A stretch of 64,000 nucleotides of DNA from NCBI GenBank assembly GCA_009840005.1, contig VXOR01000073.1:95120-159119 (forward strand), read 5' to 3'. The notes under the pieces were generated by a model. The model saw only the letters and a list, made by a program, of their open reading frames with translations. It did no database searches and had not been told where the DNA came from. Positions within the stretch are counted from its first letter, which is position 1; each line of letters starts with the position of its first letter. Both the position numbers and the translations under genes were made by a program. This DNA comes from Gemmatimonadota bacterium. GTDB taxonomy: Bacteria > Latescibacterota > UBA2968 > UBA8231. Of this stretch, positions 1 through 8,583 are shown piece after piece.

Positions 1-3000
1 AGCTCTTGCCGTCTAGCGGTGCCCCGTGCGGGTCGATTACTCGGTAGGTGTAGTAGAACTCGCCTGTGGTGGTATCGGCCCGCCCAGATTGCAGCAGGGC
101 CTTGAGTTGGGAGATGACCGGCAGGTCCACATCTACTTGATTGCCCTTCCAGCCCTTGCGCCCCCCGCTCCAACCCGGGAAAATGGGGCTGATGGTCTCG
201 TAGTAGTTGGTCGAATCCACGCCAAAGCGCACGAAGAGCACCAAGTCGCTCGAATCGCCGTGGGCGTATTCAATGGTTCCGCTCGAATCGCCATAGACGT
301 ACATGCGCAGCCGCTCGTAGCTGGTGTAGTTGGCCGAGCGGGTCAGGATGCGAGTCGCCGACATCTGGTGTCCAGGCTCTAGGTTTTCGTAGGCCAGCAC
401 GAGGGACTGCTCGCGTTCGCGGGTGCGCGACTGCACGTTGCGGCGGATCTTCACGCCGGGTGGCGGTCGGTAGCTCTGGCTCTTGTCGGTGCCGATGACC
501 GTGACGTCGAGGGCCTCGCGGTCGCCGAGCGGGAAGCGATCATCGAGCCGCACTACTTCGTCTTCCTGCCACTTGTTGCCCACGATTTCCACCAGCGCGA
601 TCTCGGCCCGCACGGTGTCTGCCGCGTCCGACCGCGGCTCGCTTGAAAGCATCAGGCGCACGTATTCGATGCGGGTGGAGTCGGGCAAGCCCACGCGCTC
701 GACGTGGGGGCCGAACAGGGGCACGCGGAGCTGGCGCCAGCCCTTGTTTTCGGTGCCGGCGACCTCGTAGTGGATCGAGGATAAGTCGATCTCGTAGTGG
801 TAGTAGTTGTTGCGTCGGTCGAGTACGCCGTTGCCATTGAGGTCTTCCGTGTCCGGGCGGTCGCCGCTTTCAACGTCTTTTTTGTTGTTCTCGGTTCCGT
901 TGATGTGGCTGTAATTGTTCTTGTTGCGCTGAGCGTCGTATTTCCAGTTGTCGCCCTCGGGGTCGTCGGGCGAGCGGTTGGGACGCAGGGGATCGGGGTC
1001 CGGGTAAAGCGCGGTGAAGGCCTGCTTCCGCTCGGCTAGGGAGCGGGTGGTGTCGAACGCAGCGTCTTGCAGCCGCAAGTAGAAGTTCAATTCGGCTTCG
1101 TCGTTGCGGCCGTCGATGCCCACGTCTTCCTCCCGCGACACCAACCCGTCCCCTGCGGCTTGCCCGGGGAAGGGTTCATCTTCGGTGTCGAGGCGGCCAT
1201 TGGCGATGTAGTCCTCGTTGATTTGGTCGCCCAAGTTCAGGTGCAAGGTGCCCTCTTGGCCCCGGACCCAGATCTCTAGGAACTTGGACTCGGACAAGTC
1301 GTTGACAGTCGAAAAGGCGAGGGAGACTCCTCCCCAAGACTCGGTGGCTTCGAGGCGCGGCAGCAGCTCTAGCGCTAGGATGTCGGTGCGCCGGTTTTGG
1401 GCTTCGATTTGCTCTTCTTGGTTGGGCCAGATGTCGGTGCGCAGCACCCCGTTGTAGGGATTGTACCAGATGAAATGCGTGCGATTTTCCGCGCCGAAGC
1501 GTGCACCAACCGGTGCGCTAGCCGGTGCCCAGCGCGTGCGGTTGACGATTAGGGAAATGGGCCGCTCGCTGTCTTCAAAATCGTCGATATAGCCGCGCCC
1601 CTTGGTGTTGAGATTGGGGCGGCTTTGCGCGATTTCGGCGTCGAGGGTGACTTCCGAGGGAACGGCCGTCTTGACCAGCGGCAGCATATCGACGACGCGG
1701 GTGAGGATTGGCACTTCGCGCCGGGCGCGCAGGTCGAGGTTCCAGATCACCGTGCGCGTCGGTTCATTGCCCACCCGCACCCGCCGGTCGCTCGAACGCT
1801 CGTTGTTGTAGATCATGGTGCTGCCCACGCGCCCGTCGCCACCCCAGAACTCGTACTCGGTGCGCAGGCCCAACAGGGTCTTTTGCTGACTGCCGATGTT
1901 GAAGACGTCCTCGGACTCAAAGGAGATTTCCAAGTCTGCGCCGGGGTCGGCCACTTCCTGAGCGACCGAGCCAATAAACGTCACGCTGCCTGTGTAATCG
2001 ACTCGGTAGTCGGTGTCTCGCGTCAGGGGTCGGCCGTTTAGCTGGACCTCCACGGTCTCGGGCCGGACGCCGCCGAAGATGCCGCCCAGCCGGATGCGCT
2101 GCTCTGAGGAGGCGGCGCGGACGAGGATTTTGTAGCGGCTGGCCTCGATCTGGGCGCGCTGCTGCTGCTCGTCGTAGATAGCAGGGACGGGCTCGTCGAG
2201 TAGGCCGAGGTATTTGCCGGAGCGCGGATCAAAGGGGCGCTGGTCGGGGAAAATCAAGTGCCCACGGATGTCGTCTAGACCTATGTAGTCGGCGTCGATG
2301 ACGCGGTCGGGCGCGCTGCCGGGGTCTTGGCCGCGCTCGTCCAAACCCAAAATCTGCAAATAGGAGCGACCCTGTTGCGAAAGTTGGTCCTCTTGGCCGG
2401 GCACTTCCTTGGCGATATCGACCTGCAAAGTCTTGGGGTCGAAGCGGCGACCAGTGGAAAAACCAGAGGCAATGCGGTACACGTTTTTCCACTCTAGGTT
2501 CCAAGTGGGAAAGCCCGGGCGGGGATTGCGGGCTTTGATCAGCTTCAGATACAAGGAGTCGGATTCGGCACCGGCTGTGAGCCGCGCTGTCTCTTGTTGG
2601 AGCGTGCCGTCGAAGTCCGGCACGTTGGTTTTGAAATGCACGGCCATGGCATAGGGGGCGGATACGGGCCTGTTGAGGATGATATAACCCGCCTCGGCCA
2701 CGACCGAGTAGTCGTCGTCCGGGTCGAGCCGGTGCCAAGTTCCTTCCTCAAAGCAGCCGCTGTTGCGCAGGCGATTGCCCGCCGCGTCAAAGCACTCGAT
2801 GGTGGAGAGGGAATCGGACGGATCGACCCACGCAACGCCGGGCTTGGCGAACAGTTCGGCGTCATTCCGCGTATTGAAGTCGTTGATATAGACTTCGAGG
2901 CGGCTGATATCGACGAAGTTTTCCGGGCCAAACTGCACTCCTTCCAACAGACTGCGGAAGTCGGCAAGGTGGGCGCGGTAGAACTCGTGTAAGAAGAAAT

Positions 3001-3991
3001 ACGTGTTGCGGATGTATTGGTAGTCTCTTAGCTGGAGCGTGTCGATGGCCGCTCCGCCCTTGAAGGTCTGGCGGTTGGACTTGCTCTTTTCGTGGCTGGC
3101 TACGGTCGTAAAGGCCAGCGGCCCGACGTGCCCTTTAGCGCGGATGCCAAAGAGGCCCTTGTTCTTTTGCCGGAAGCCGACGAAGCGCGTGTTGGGCAGT
3201 TCTAGAGTGGTGTTGCCGGCCTGCACCTCTTGGAATATGGAGTCTTCCTCGCCTTCGTAGTCGAGCTTGATCTGGTTGGATAGTTGATCGCCCAAACCGG
3301 AGCCAATGGCCGAGCCGAAGTTTTGGGTGTCTTGATCGATGCGGATGTTGATCAGCTCGCCGACTTTGCCTTCCACCGTGAAATCAGATTCCTGTTCGAT
3401 GCCCAGCGAGGGAAACTTGGAACTGCGGCCAAACGAGGTCTGCACCTCGCCGTCGGTCCACTCGCTCTTGCCAGAAACGATGATGGTGCGCGAACCATTG
3501 AGCGCGAGGCTGGGGCCTTCGTCGCCGATAAAGCGCCGCAGGGGCTTGGGCGTGGAAAAGGGCACCGTCCACTCAAAGCGGCTGCCCCGGCGCTGGCGCT
3601 GCCCGGAAGCTGTGCTGCGAAAGTCGCGGCGGATTTGCTGGTGCCAAAGCTGTCGGTGCCTCGCTTGGTATTCCATGCGGAGATAGTGGTCTAGAGCCAC
3701 GGCGACCGTTGGTCCCTCGGTGAATCCGCTGATGCGGCGGCCGTAGTGGGCCATTCCCAAGGAGTCCACTGCGGCTTGGTACGAGATCAGGGCGCGGTCG
3801 GGGGCGGGCAAGAGCGGCTGGCCAGTCCCAAAGGCAACTTGGCTAGGGACGGCAAAGCGCTGGGAAAGCGGGCCGTATAGCGGCTCGAAGTGCAGCTTAG
3901 GCTCGGCACGCACCACTACCGCGAGCAAGCAAACACACAGCCACGAGGAAAACGCTTGGCGGGAAAAGCGGAGAAACACCTCTAAATTCAC
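1..3991 (-). CDS. sprA: SprA-like outer-membrane translocon protein of type IX secretion (partial, C-terminus off the window)
   Basis: The frame is open on the minus strand for about 1,330 codons and runs off the left edge, so the C-terminal part is missing. A GTG start is proposed at 3991. It opens a signal peptide with hydrophobic core WLCVCLLAVVV and a likely cut after VRA. The segment near residues 250-310 (QAGNTTLELPN, then KNKGLFGIRAKG, then TTVASHEKSKS) matches the repeated 'EAGN..L / SLFGIK / V.SQQ.S' pattern of SprA (established family knowledge). Asp-rich segments such as GDRPDTEDLNGNGVLDRRNN follow. In Bacteroidota SprA is the very large outer-membrane channel of the type IX secretion system (T9SS). 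Inference: it exports the CTD-bearing proteins at 49.6, 55.6 and 58.0 kb. Its upstream neighbour lptF is divergent. A SprA-like protein that does not serve a T9SS is possible but less likely. Confidence 0.82.
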   Translation of the reverse strand, partial: MNLEVFLRFSRQAFSSWLCVCLLAVVVRAEPKLHFEPLYGPLSQRFAVPSQVAFGTGQPLLPAPDRALISYQAAVDSLGMAHYGRRISGFTEGPTVAVALDHYLRMEYQARHRQLWHQQIRRDFRSTASGQRQRRGSRFEWTVPFSTPKPLRRFIGDEGPSLALNGSRTIIVSGKSEWTDGEVQTSFGRSSKFPSLGIEQESDFTVEGKVGELINIRIDQDTQNFGSAIGSGLGDQLSNQIKLDYEGEEDSIFQEVQAGNTTLELPNTRFVGFRQKNKGLFGIRAKGHVGPLAFTTVASHEKSKSNRQTFKGGAAIDTLQLRDYQYIRNTYFFLHEFYRAHLADFRSLLEGVQFGPENFVDISRLEVYINDFNTRNDAELFAKPGVAWVDPSDSLSTIECFDAAGNRLRNSGCFEEGTWHRLDPDDDYSVVAEAGYIILNRPVSAPYAMAVHFKTNVPDFDGTLQQETARLTAGAESDSLYLKLIKARNPRPGFPTWNLEWKNVYRIASGFSTGRRFDPKTLQVDIAKEVPGQEDQLSQQGRSYLQILGLDERGQDPGSAPDRVIDADYIGLDDIRGHLIFPDQRPFDPRSGKYLGLLDEPVPAIYDEQQQRAQIEASRYKILVRAASSEQRIRLGGIFGGVRPETVEVQLNGRPLTRDTDYRVDYTGSVTFIGSVAQEVADPGADLEISFESEDVFNIGSQQKTLLGLRTEYEFWGGDGRVGSTMIYNNERSSDRRVRVGNEPTRTVIWNLDLRARREVPILTRVVDMLPLVKTAVPSEVTLDAEIAQSRPNLNTKGRGYIDDFEDSERPISLIVNRTRWAPASAPVGARFGAENRTHFIWYNPYNGVLRTDIWPNQEEQIEAQNRRTDILALELLPRLEATESWGGVSLAFSTVNDLSESKFLEIWVRGQEGTLHLNLGDQINEDYIANGRLDTEDEPFPGQAAGDGLVSREEDVGIDGRNDEAELNFYLRLQDAAFDTTRSLAERKQAFTALYPDPDPLRPNRSPDDPEGDNWKYDAQRNKNNYSHINGTENNKKDVESGDRPDTEDLNGNGVLDRRNNYYHYEIDLSSIHYEVAGTENKGWRQLRVPLFGPHVERVGLPDSTRIEYVRLMLSSEPRSDAADTVRAEIALVEIVGNKWQEDEVVRLDDRFPLGDREALDVTVIGTDKSQSYRPPPGVKIRRNVQSRTREREQSLVLAYENLEPGHQMSATRILTRSANYTSYERLRMYVYGDSSGTIEYAHGDSSDLVLFVRFGVDSTNYYETISPIFPGWSGGRKGWKGNQVDVDLPVISQLKALLQSGRADTTTGEFYYTYRVIDPHGAPLDGKS

Positions 3992-4469
3992 ACCTATCGC
4001 CGTCTATTGTTTGACGTGATCGCAAGCCCTAAAAGGTGGGAGCTCGCGGCGTCAAGCCGAATGTGCTCGGCAGTCTCAACTGCAGTCTCAACTAAAGAGC
4101 AGTCTTTCAATTGAGGTTTAGCGGAAACGACTCAGAAGCCTTCACTGGTGATTCGGCCATAGCCAAAGCAATGCGCCGAGCGGCTTCTGTATTAACCAAA
4201 CGCGATAGGCGGTCTCCAGACCCAAAAACAGGAGGACGCTGCCCAGACGAAGCGGGCAACTACCTGAAAACATAGCACGCGGCTGCAATTATTTCAAGGA
4301 AGCCCTTGCAAAAACCATTCCTACCGCACGGTGCGGGGAGTGCTTTTTTAGTCGGCGGCCTAAGTCGTTATATTTGAGGGCACTAGGTCCGTGGCCGGTC
4401 CGAGTGTGCGCCGCTTGCAACGAGGTGCCCTGAGTGCTACGCGCCACAACCCCGTAACCCTTTCGACCC
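3992..4469. other. Divergent intergenic region between sprA-like gene and lptF
   Basis: These 478 bases separate two divergent genes and must hold both promoters. I see no convincing gene, RNA or terminator. An 11-base direct repeat (gcagtctcaac, twice in tandem, about 4071-4092) is the only pattern. A short open frame on the minus strand at 4289-4471 has no recognisable protein features. lptF has no clear Shine-Dalgarno sequence. Confidence 0.5.
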
Positions 4470-5834
4470 ATGACGACCCTGTCCCGCTATGTGCTCAAAG
4501 AGCACGGTTGGCCCTTTGCGCTCGGCTTTGCGCTGATCCTCTTCATCCTGCTGATCGACGTCGTATTGCAGACGATGGATCAGGTGCTGAGCAAGGGGCT
4601 GACTCTGCTGGCGGCACTTCAACTTTTGCTCTTTAACTTGGCTTGGATCGTGGCGCTGGCCGTGCCTATGGCCGTGCTCATCGCCGTGCTGATGGCCTTT
4701 GCCCGCCTCGCCGCCGACGGGGAAATCATTGCGGCCAAAGCCTGCGGGGTGAGCTTTTGGCTGCTCCTACGGCCGGTGCTGGTAGCCGCGTTTTTGCTCA
4801 CCCTGTTGATGGTGCTTTTTAACGACCAGATCCTCCCGGACTGGAACCACCAAGCCCGGGTCCTGTCGTCGAGCTTGCAACGGACGAAAGCGGCCTTGGT
4901 GCTGCGGGAAAAGGAAGGAGTCTTCATACCCGATTTGGGCGATTATCACCTACTGATCCGCCAGATTGAACCGGAGACGAACGAACTGGCTGGCATCGCA
5001 CTTTACGACGCCTCGCGCCCCGGGCCGCCGGTGATTGTCCACGCCCCCAGAGGCCGCCTCGCGCTGTTAGGCGATGGAGCTTACATCCGCTTGGAGTTGG
5101 AGGGAGGCCATGTCCAGCGCGTCGAAGCGGGCCAAGAGGAGCGCTTTTTCTACGGCACTTTTGCCCGCCAAGTGCTGCACATTAAGGACGAGCACCGCCG
5201 CTACGAACACCGCCCCTCGTCCTACCGCAGCGACCGCGAGCTAGACATCGCGGCCATGCACCGCTTGGTGCAGGAGCGCCGCCGCGAGCAGGAGCGCGCC
5301 TACGGACGCCTCGATTCGATTGCCGCGCGCTACCTCGAATTGCACCAAACAGACATCGCGGCCATGCACCGCTTGGTGCCGGAGCGTCGTGAGCAGGAGC
5401 GCGCCTTGCACCAAAGCCAGTTTGCCGACTCTACGGTCAATGAGCTGGAGCGAGAAAGGGAACAGGCGGCCGAGGCTCTGCGCCGACAGTGGCGGCACAT
5501 AGACCGCCGTGCGGGGCGGATCAACGAGTACTTGGTCGAGATTCACAAGAAGCTATCCATCCCGGCCGCTTGCTTGGTTTTCGCGCTGGTCGGTGCCCCA
5601 TTGGGGGCGCTGATTCGCCGCCGCGGTGCCGCCGTCTCCGTCGGCATCAGCCTGTTTTTCTTTTGGATCTACTGGATGTTCCTCATCGGCGGCGAGGAGT
5701 TAGCCGACCGCGGCTATATTCCACCGCCGTTGGCGATGTGGGCACCCAATGGGGTTTTTGCCCTCGTCGGATGGGGGCTGTTGCGGGTGGTCGCGTACGA
5801 CCGCGCTGGTCGCCGGGGGGCGAAAGAGACCTGA
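4470..5834 (+). CDS. lptF: LptF-type lipopolysaccharide export permease, with a helical insertion
   Basis: This is an LptF/LptG (YjgP/YjgQ) family permease. The family works with the LptB ATPase to extract lipopolysaccharide from the inner membrane and pass it to the periplasmic bridge. The N-terminus has transmembrane segments at about residues 15-35, 50-80 and 95-120, then a periplasmic domain, and three more membrane segments near the C-terminus (SIPAACLVFALVGAPLGALI and following). At 454 residues it is longer than the usual 360-400. The excess is a charged, probably coiled helix at about residues 255-345 that contains a 36-residue internal duplication. The stop at 5832-5834 is followed one base later by the lptG start, so the pair is co-transcribed. 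Assignment as F rather than G rests on gene order. Confidence 0.9.
   Translation: MTTLSRYVLKEHGWPFALGFALILFILLIDVVLQTMDQVLSKGLTLLAALQLLLFNLAWIVALAVPMAVLIAVLMAFARLAADGEIIAAKACGVSFWLLLRPVLVAAFLLTLLMVLFNDQILPDWNHQARVLSSSLQRTKAALVLREKEGVFIPDLGDYHLLIRQIEPETNELAGIALYDASRPGPPVIVHAPRGRLALLGDGAYIRLELEGGHVQRVEAGQEERFFYGTFARQVLHIKDEHRRYEHRPSSYRSDRELDIAAMHRLVQERRREQERAYGRLDSIAARYLELHQTDIAAMHRLVPERREQERALHQSQFADSTVNELEREREQAAEALRRQWRHIDRRAGRINEYLVEIHKKLSIPAACLVFALVGAPLGALIRRRGAAVSVGISLFFFWIYWMFLIGGEELADRGYIPPPLAMWAPNGVFALVGWGLLRVVAYDRAGRRGAKET
5244..5405 (+). repeat. Tandem 108-bp duplication inside lptF
   Basis: The 28 bases at 5244-5271 recur exactly at 5352-5379, 108 bases later, and similarity continues into the gagcaggagcgcgcc stretch. 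At protein level DIAAMHRLV.ERR..QERA appears twice, 36 residues apart. The period keeps the frame and suits a helix extended by duplication. Confidence 0.85.
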
Positions 5835-5835
5835 G

Positions 5836-6909
5836 ATGCGCATCCTCGACCTCTATCTGACGCGCCGCTTTCTGTTGTGTCTGGGAATTGCCGTGGTCAG
5901 CCTGTTGATCATTGCGGTGATTATCGATCTCACCGAAAACATCGACACGTTTATCGACTTTGAAGCTCGTCCCGAGCAGATCTTGCTCTACTACGTCTAT
6001 CGGCTCCCGTACTGGCTCATCTTGACCCTGCCCATCGCCGCGCTGCTGGGCGCGCTCTTTGCCTTGACCAGCTTGGCGCGCCAGAATGAAATTGCCGCCA
6101 TGAAGGCCACTGGCATTAGCCTGTATCGGCTGTTGGCCCCGGTTTTGGCGTGTGCCCTCGTCGTTGCGGTCGCGGCCTTTTTCTTTACCGATTGGGTGGT
6201 GCCGTCCGCCACTTATCGCTACAACCAAATCAACGATGAGATTAAGTCCTATCACCGCAGCGATGGATCGCGCCGCCAAGTCCTGCTCCAAGATGCGGAC
6301 AACCAGTTCGTGTACGCCCGCAGCTACGATGCGGAGCGGCAACGCGCCAGCGAAGTGTCTTGGGAGCGACTGCACGGCTACACGCCGCTGGAGCGTGCGG
6401 TGGCCCGGCGCATGGAGTGGCGGGAGGGCATGTGGGTGCTTTTCGAAGGCCGCCGCTTTCACTTTGCCGCGGACGAGGCTGTGGCGACTTCTTCTTTTGA
6501 TACCCTATCCTTGCCGAGTTTGTCGTTGCTCCCCAGCGACTTTGCCCGCCAGCAGAAGGACCCCGAGGAAATGAGCTACGCCGAGTTGGCCGACTACATT
6601 GCCCGCGCCACGCTCAACGGGGAGGACGCCACGCGCCAGCGCGTCGATTTGCATCTGAAAGTATCCTTTCCCCTGACTAGTTTCATCATCATCGCCCTTG
6701 GCGCGATCCTCGGTGCCAATGCCCGCCGCGCTGGCTTGGCCAACAGCTTCGGCTTGGGGGTCCTGATCTGCTTTGTCTATTACAGTTGCGTCAAGGCCGG
6801 CCAAGCCCTCGGTTGGAATCAAATCCTCTCGCCTTGGCTGGGCGCGTGGATAGCCAACCTGTTGTTTGCCGTCTTGGCCTTGGTGCTGCTGTGGCGCGTG
6901 CACAAATAA
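5836..6909 (+). CDS. lptG: LptG-type lipopolysaccharide export permease
   Basis: The product is 357 residues from ATG 5836 (MRILDLYLTRRFL). This start sits one base after the lptF stop; an in-frame ATG further upstream lies inside lptF and is rejected. Six membrane segments are arranged three N-terminal (first ones LCLGIAVVSLLIIAVII and LILTLPIAALLGALFAL) and three C-terminal, around a periplasmic jellyroll-like domain of about 150 residues. This matches the family's usual length and layout. It partners LptF in the LptB2FG transporter. The cytoplasmic ATPase LptB is not in the window. A stem-loop follows the stop codon. Confidence 0.9.
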   Translation: MRILDLYLTRRFLLCLGIAVVSLLIIAVIIDLTENIDTFIDFEARPEQILLYYVYRLPYWLILTLPIAALLGALFALTSLARQNEIAAMKATGISLYRLLAPVLACALVVAVAAFFFTDWVVPSATYRYNQINDEIKSYHRSDGSRRQVLLQDADNQFVYARSYDAERQRASEVSWERLHGYTPLERAVARRMEWREGMWVLFEGRRFHFAADEAVATSSFDTLSLPSLSLLPSDFARQQKDPEEMSYAELADYIARATLNGEDATRQRVDLHLKVSFPLTSFIIIALGAILGANARRAGLANSFGLGVLICFVYYSCVKAGQALGWNQILSPWLGAWIANLLFAVLALVLLWRVHK

Positions 6910-6910
6910 A

Positions 6911-6938
6911 AAGGCCGTTCGCCCGTCGACGAACGGCC
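6911..6938 (-). terminator. Rho-independent terminator for the minus-strand gene at 6968-7963
   Basis: A perfect 9-bp stem (ggccgttcg 6913-6921 / cgaacggcc 6930-6938) has an 8-base loop. Read on the minus strand it is followed by TTTTTATTT, a good U-tract. On the plus strand no T-run follows, so for lptG it is at most a weak terminator. Confidence 0.8.
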
Positions 6939-6967
6939 CTTGGGGAGACTCGTATTGGAACAAATGC

Positions 6968-7963
6968 TCAGCGGATGCCTTGCTCTAGGTGATAGATCTT
7001 GAGTTTGAGCGAAGCCGAGCGAGATTTCCAATTTTCTAGCAAGGCGGCCGCTTGCTGCCCTGCTTGTCCGTCGAGTCTCCCACTTAATCCGACTAATAGC
7101 TGGGCTAGGCGAGCGACCTTGTCTTCTGAGGCACCGGAGGTGAGCCGCTCGAAGTGGCCGATTAAATCGGCGTCCGACGAGGTGTCGGCGCGTTGGGTGA
7201 TTTGGTGCAGGAAGCGGGCGTGGCTGCGGGCGAAAGCCGCGTCCTCGCCGCACTTGCTGAGCAGGTGGCGCAGCAGCTTGGCCGATGGAGCCTCTTGGAG
7301 GATTTCAGCGGCTATCCGCGCTGCCCGTTGCCAGACGCGGGTGGTCGAAGTCATAGTTTGCGGCAGCCCGGTTTCGACAAAGAGTGCGAAGAGCGGTATC
7401 TGCGGCAAGCGCGCCAAGAACGCGCGCAAGAGGCTCTCATTGGGATCGCACTTGAGGAGACAATCGACGGCATAAGGCACCATAGATGGATGCGTGCGGC
7501 GAATTTTGTCGAGCAATACGGCCGCGATGTCGGCTGGGAGATTCGCCGCTAGCGCCTCAGTGATCGGTGCGAGGGTTTGGCGGCTGATCGGCACGCCTCG
7601 TGCTGCTTCGCGGGCGACCGCACGCTCTTTGCTGGTTAGAAATTGGGCGACTTCGTCGCACTGGCGCAGTGCTTGCACCAAGGCCGCGGCTGGCCGAGAA
7701 TCGAGTTCCTTGTGCGCCAACCGCACGATCCGGCGCAGCAGGCGCAGCGAAGACAGCCAGGAGCGGTGCTGACTCAAGATGTCGATGGCCGCTAGCCGGC
7801 GGCTGTCGCCCGAGTCCTCGGCGATGGTCAAGAGTTGCTCCAAATCGTCCGCGCTGAGCACCAGCCCATGTGGTTGGGCCTGTTCGGCGTGGAGCAATTG
7901 GTCTAGCGATGTTTCGGCGACTGGCGCAACCTGTTGGCGCAAGTCGCGGATGTCCAACACCAT
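6968..7963 (-). CDS. Unknown alpha-helical (HEAT-like) protein
   Basis: I do not recognise this family. The 331-residue product from ATG 7963 (MVLDIRDLRQQ) is almost entirely predicted helix, with pairs of amphipathic helices of about 35-40 residues (ADDLEQLLTIAEDSGDSRRL and RAFLARLPQIPLFALFVETG, for example). This resembles HEAT or armadillo solenoids without a diagnostic repeat. There is no signal peptide, membrane segment or catalytic motif. An in-frame upstream start at 8005 is possible, but the start at 7963 has GAGG about 12 bases upstream. The gene stands alone between a terminator and the lipoprotein/selA pair. Confidence 0.7.
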   Translation of the reverse strand: MVLDIRDLRQQVAPVAETSLDQLLHAEQAQPHGLVLSADDLEQLLTIAEDSGDSRRLAAIDILSQHRSWLSSLRLLRRIVRLAHKELDSRPAAALVQALRQCDEVAQFLTSKERAVAREAARGVPISRQTLAPITEALAANLPADIAAVLLDKIRRTHPSMVPYAVDCLLKCDPNESLLRAFLARLPQIPLFALFVETGLPQTMTSTTRVWQRAARIAAEILQEAPSAKLLRHLLSKCGEDAAFARSHARFLHQITQRADTSSDADLIGHFERLTSGASEDKVARLAQLLVGLSGRLDGQAGQQAAALLENWKSRSASLKLKIYHLEQGIR

Positions 7964-8133
7964 AGATTTTTGATCCTCATAGCTGTGCCAAAACGAGCGG
8001 CACAACTACTAGACTATCGGGAAGTGCTCTATTAACTATGCAAGGGGAAAGTGCTGAAATTCATCGTGGGGATGTCAAACGTAAAACCCACCCCGCGATA
8101 AAGCAAGCGAAAATATTGCGCTCTCTTTAAAGC

Positions 8134-8583
8134 CTACGGAGACGCGCTGGCTACCTCTAGGCTGAAGGGGTCTGATTCATCCGCCAGGCGCACATTTAAG
8201 ACCCAATCGCCGTCAATCGAGACCCGGATCTTGCGCCGCACCCGAATCCCGTCTGCCGTGCGCGGCACGAGTACTAGGTCGAATTCCACTTCTAGACCGG
8301 CTGGCAGCACTCCGCCCGAAACCTCCGTACGCTGGCCGGCCGGTACGTGGGTGCGCACAATCCGCGGCGCGTCCGCATCGGTCTCGTTGAGATACGCCAC
8401 TTCGAGATCGTAGGCGGTGTGGTTGGCGACTGCGACGGTGCCGGCCCGGCCGGTAGGTTCGGCGGGCGCAGGTGCAAGCGGTGCGGTGGGGTCTTTGCCG
8501 CCGCAGCCGCTGAGCAGCCAAGCGGCTAGCAACAGCGCAGTTGTTACTGCGCGGTAACGTGCAACAATGCTTGGGCGATCCAT
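8134..8583 (-). CDS. Small lipoprotein of unknown function
   Basis: The 149-residue product begins with a type II signal peptide: a hydrophobic stretch ending in LLSGC, where C27 would be lipidated, followed by GGKDPTAPLAPAPAEP, a typical flexible tether. The rest is beta-rich (VAVANHTAYDLEVAYL, KIRVSIDGDWVLNVRL), suggesting a small periplasmic beta-sandwich. The start overlaps the last 40 bases of selA in another frame, so translation may be coupled to selA. No family is recognised. The overlap need not mean a shared function. Confidence 0.75.
   Translation of the reverse strand: MDRPSIVARYRAVTTALLLAAWLLSGCGGKDPTAPLAPAPAEPTGRAGTVAVANHTAYDLEVAYLNETDADAPRIVRTHVPAGQRTEVSGGVLPAGLEVEFDLVLVPRTADGIRVRRKIRVSIDGDWVLNVRLADESDPFSLEVASASP

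Noticed and set aside
26..3694. Many plus-strand open frames of 60-140 residues in the first 4 kb
   Set aside because: They are antisense shadows of the sprA-like gene, which is open on the minus strand throughout.
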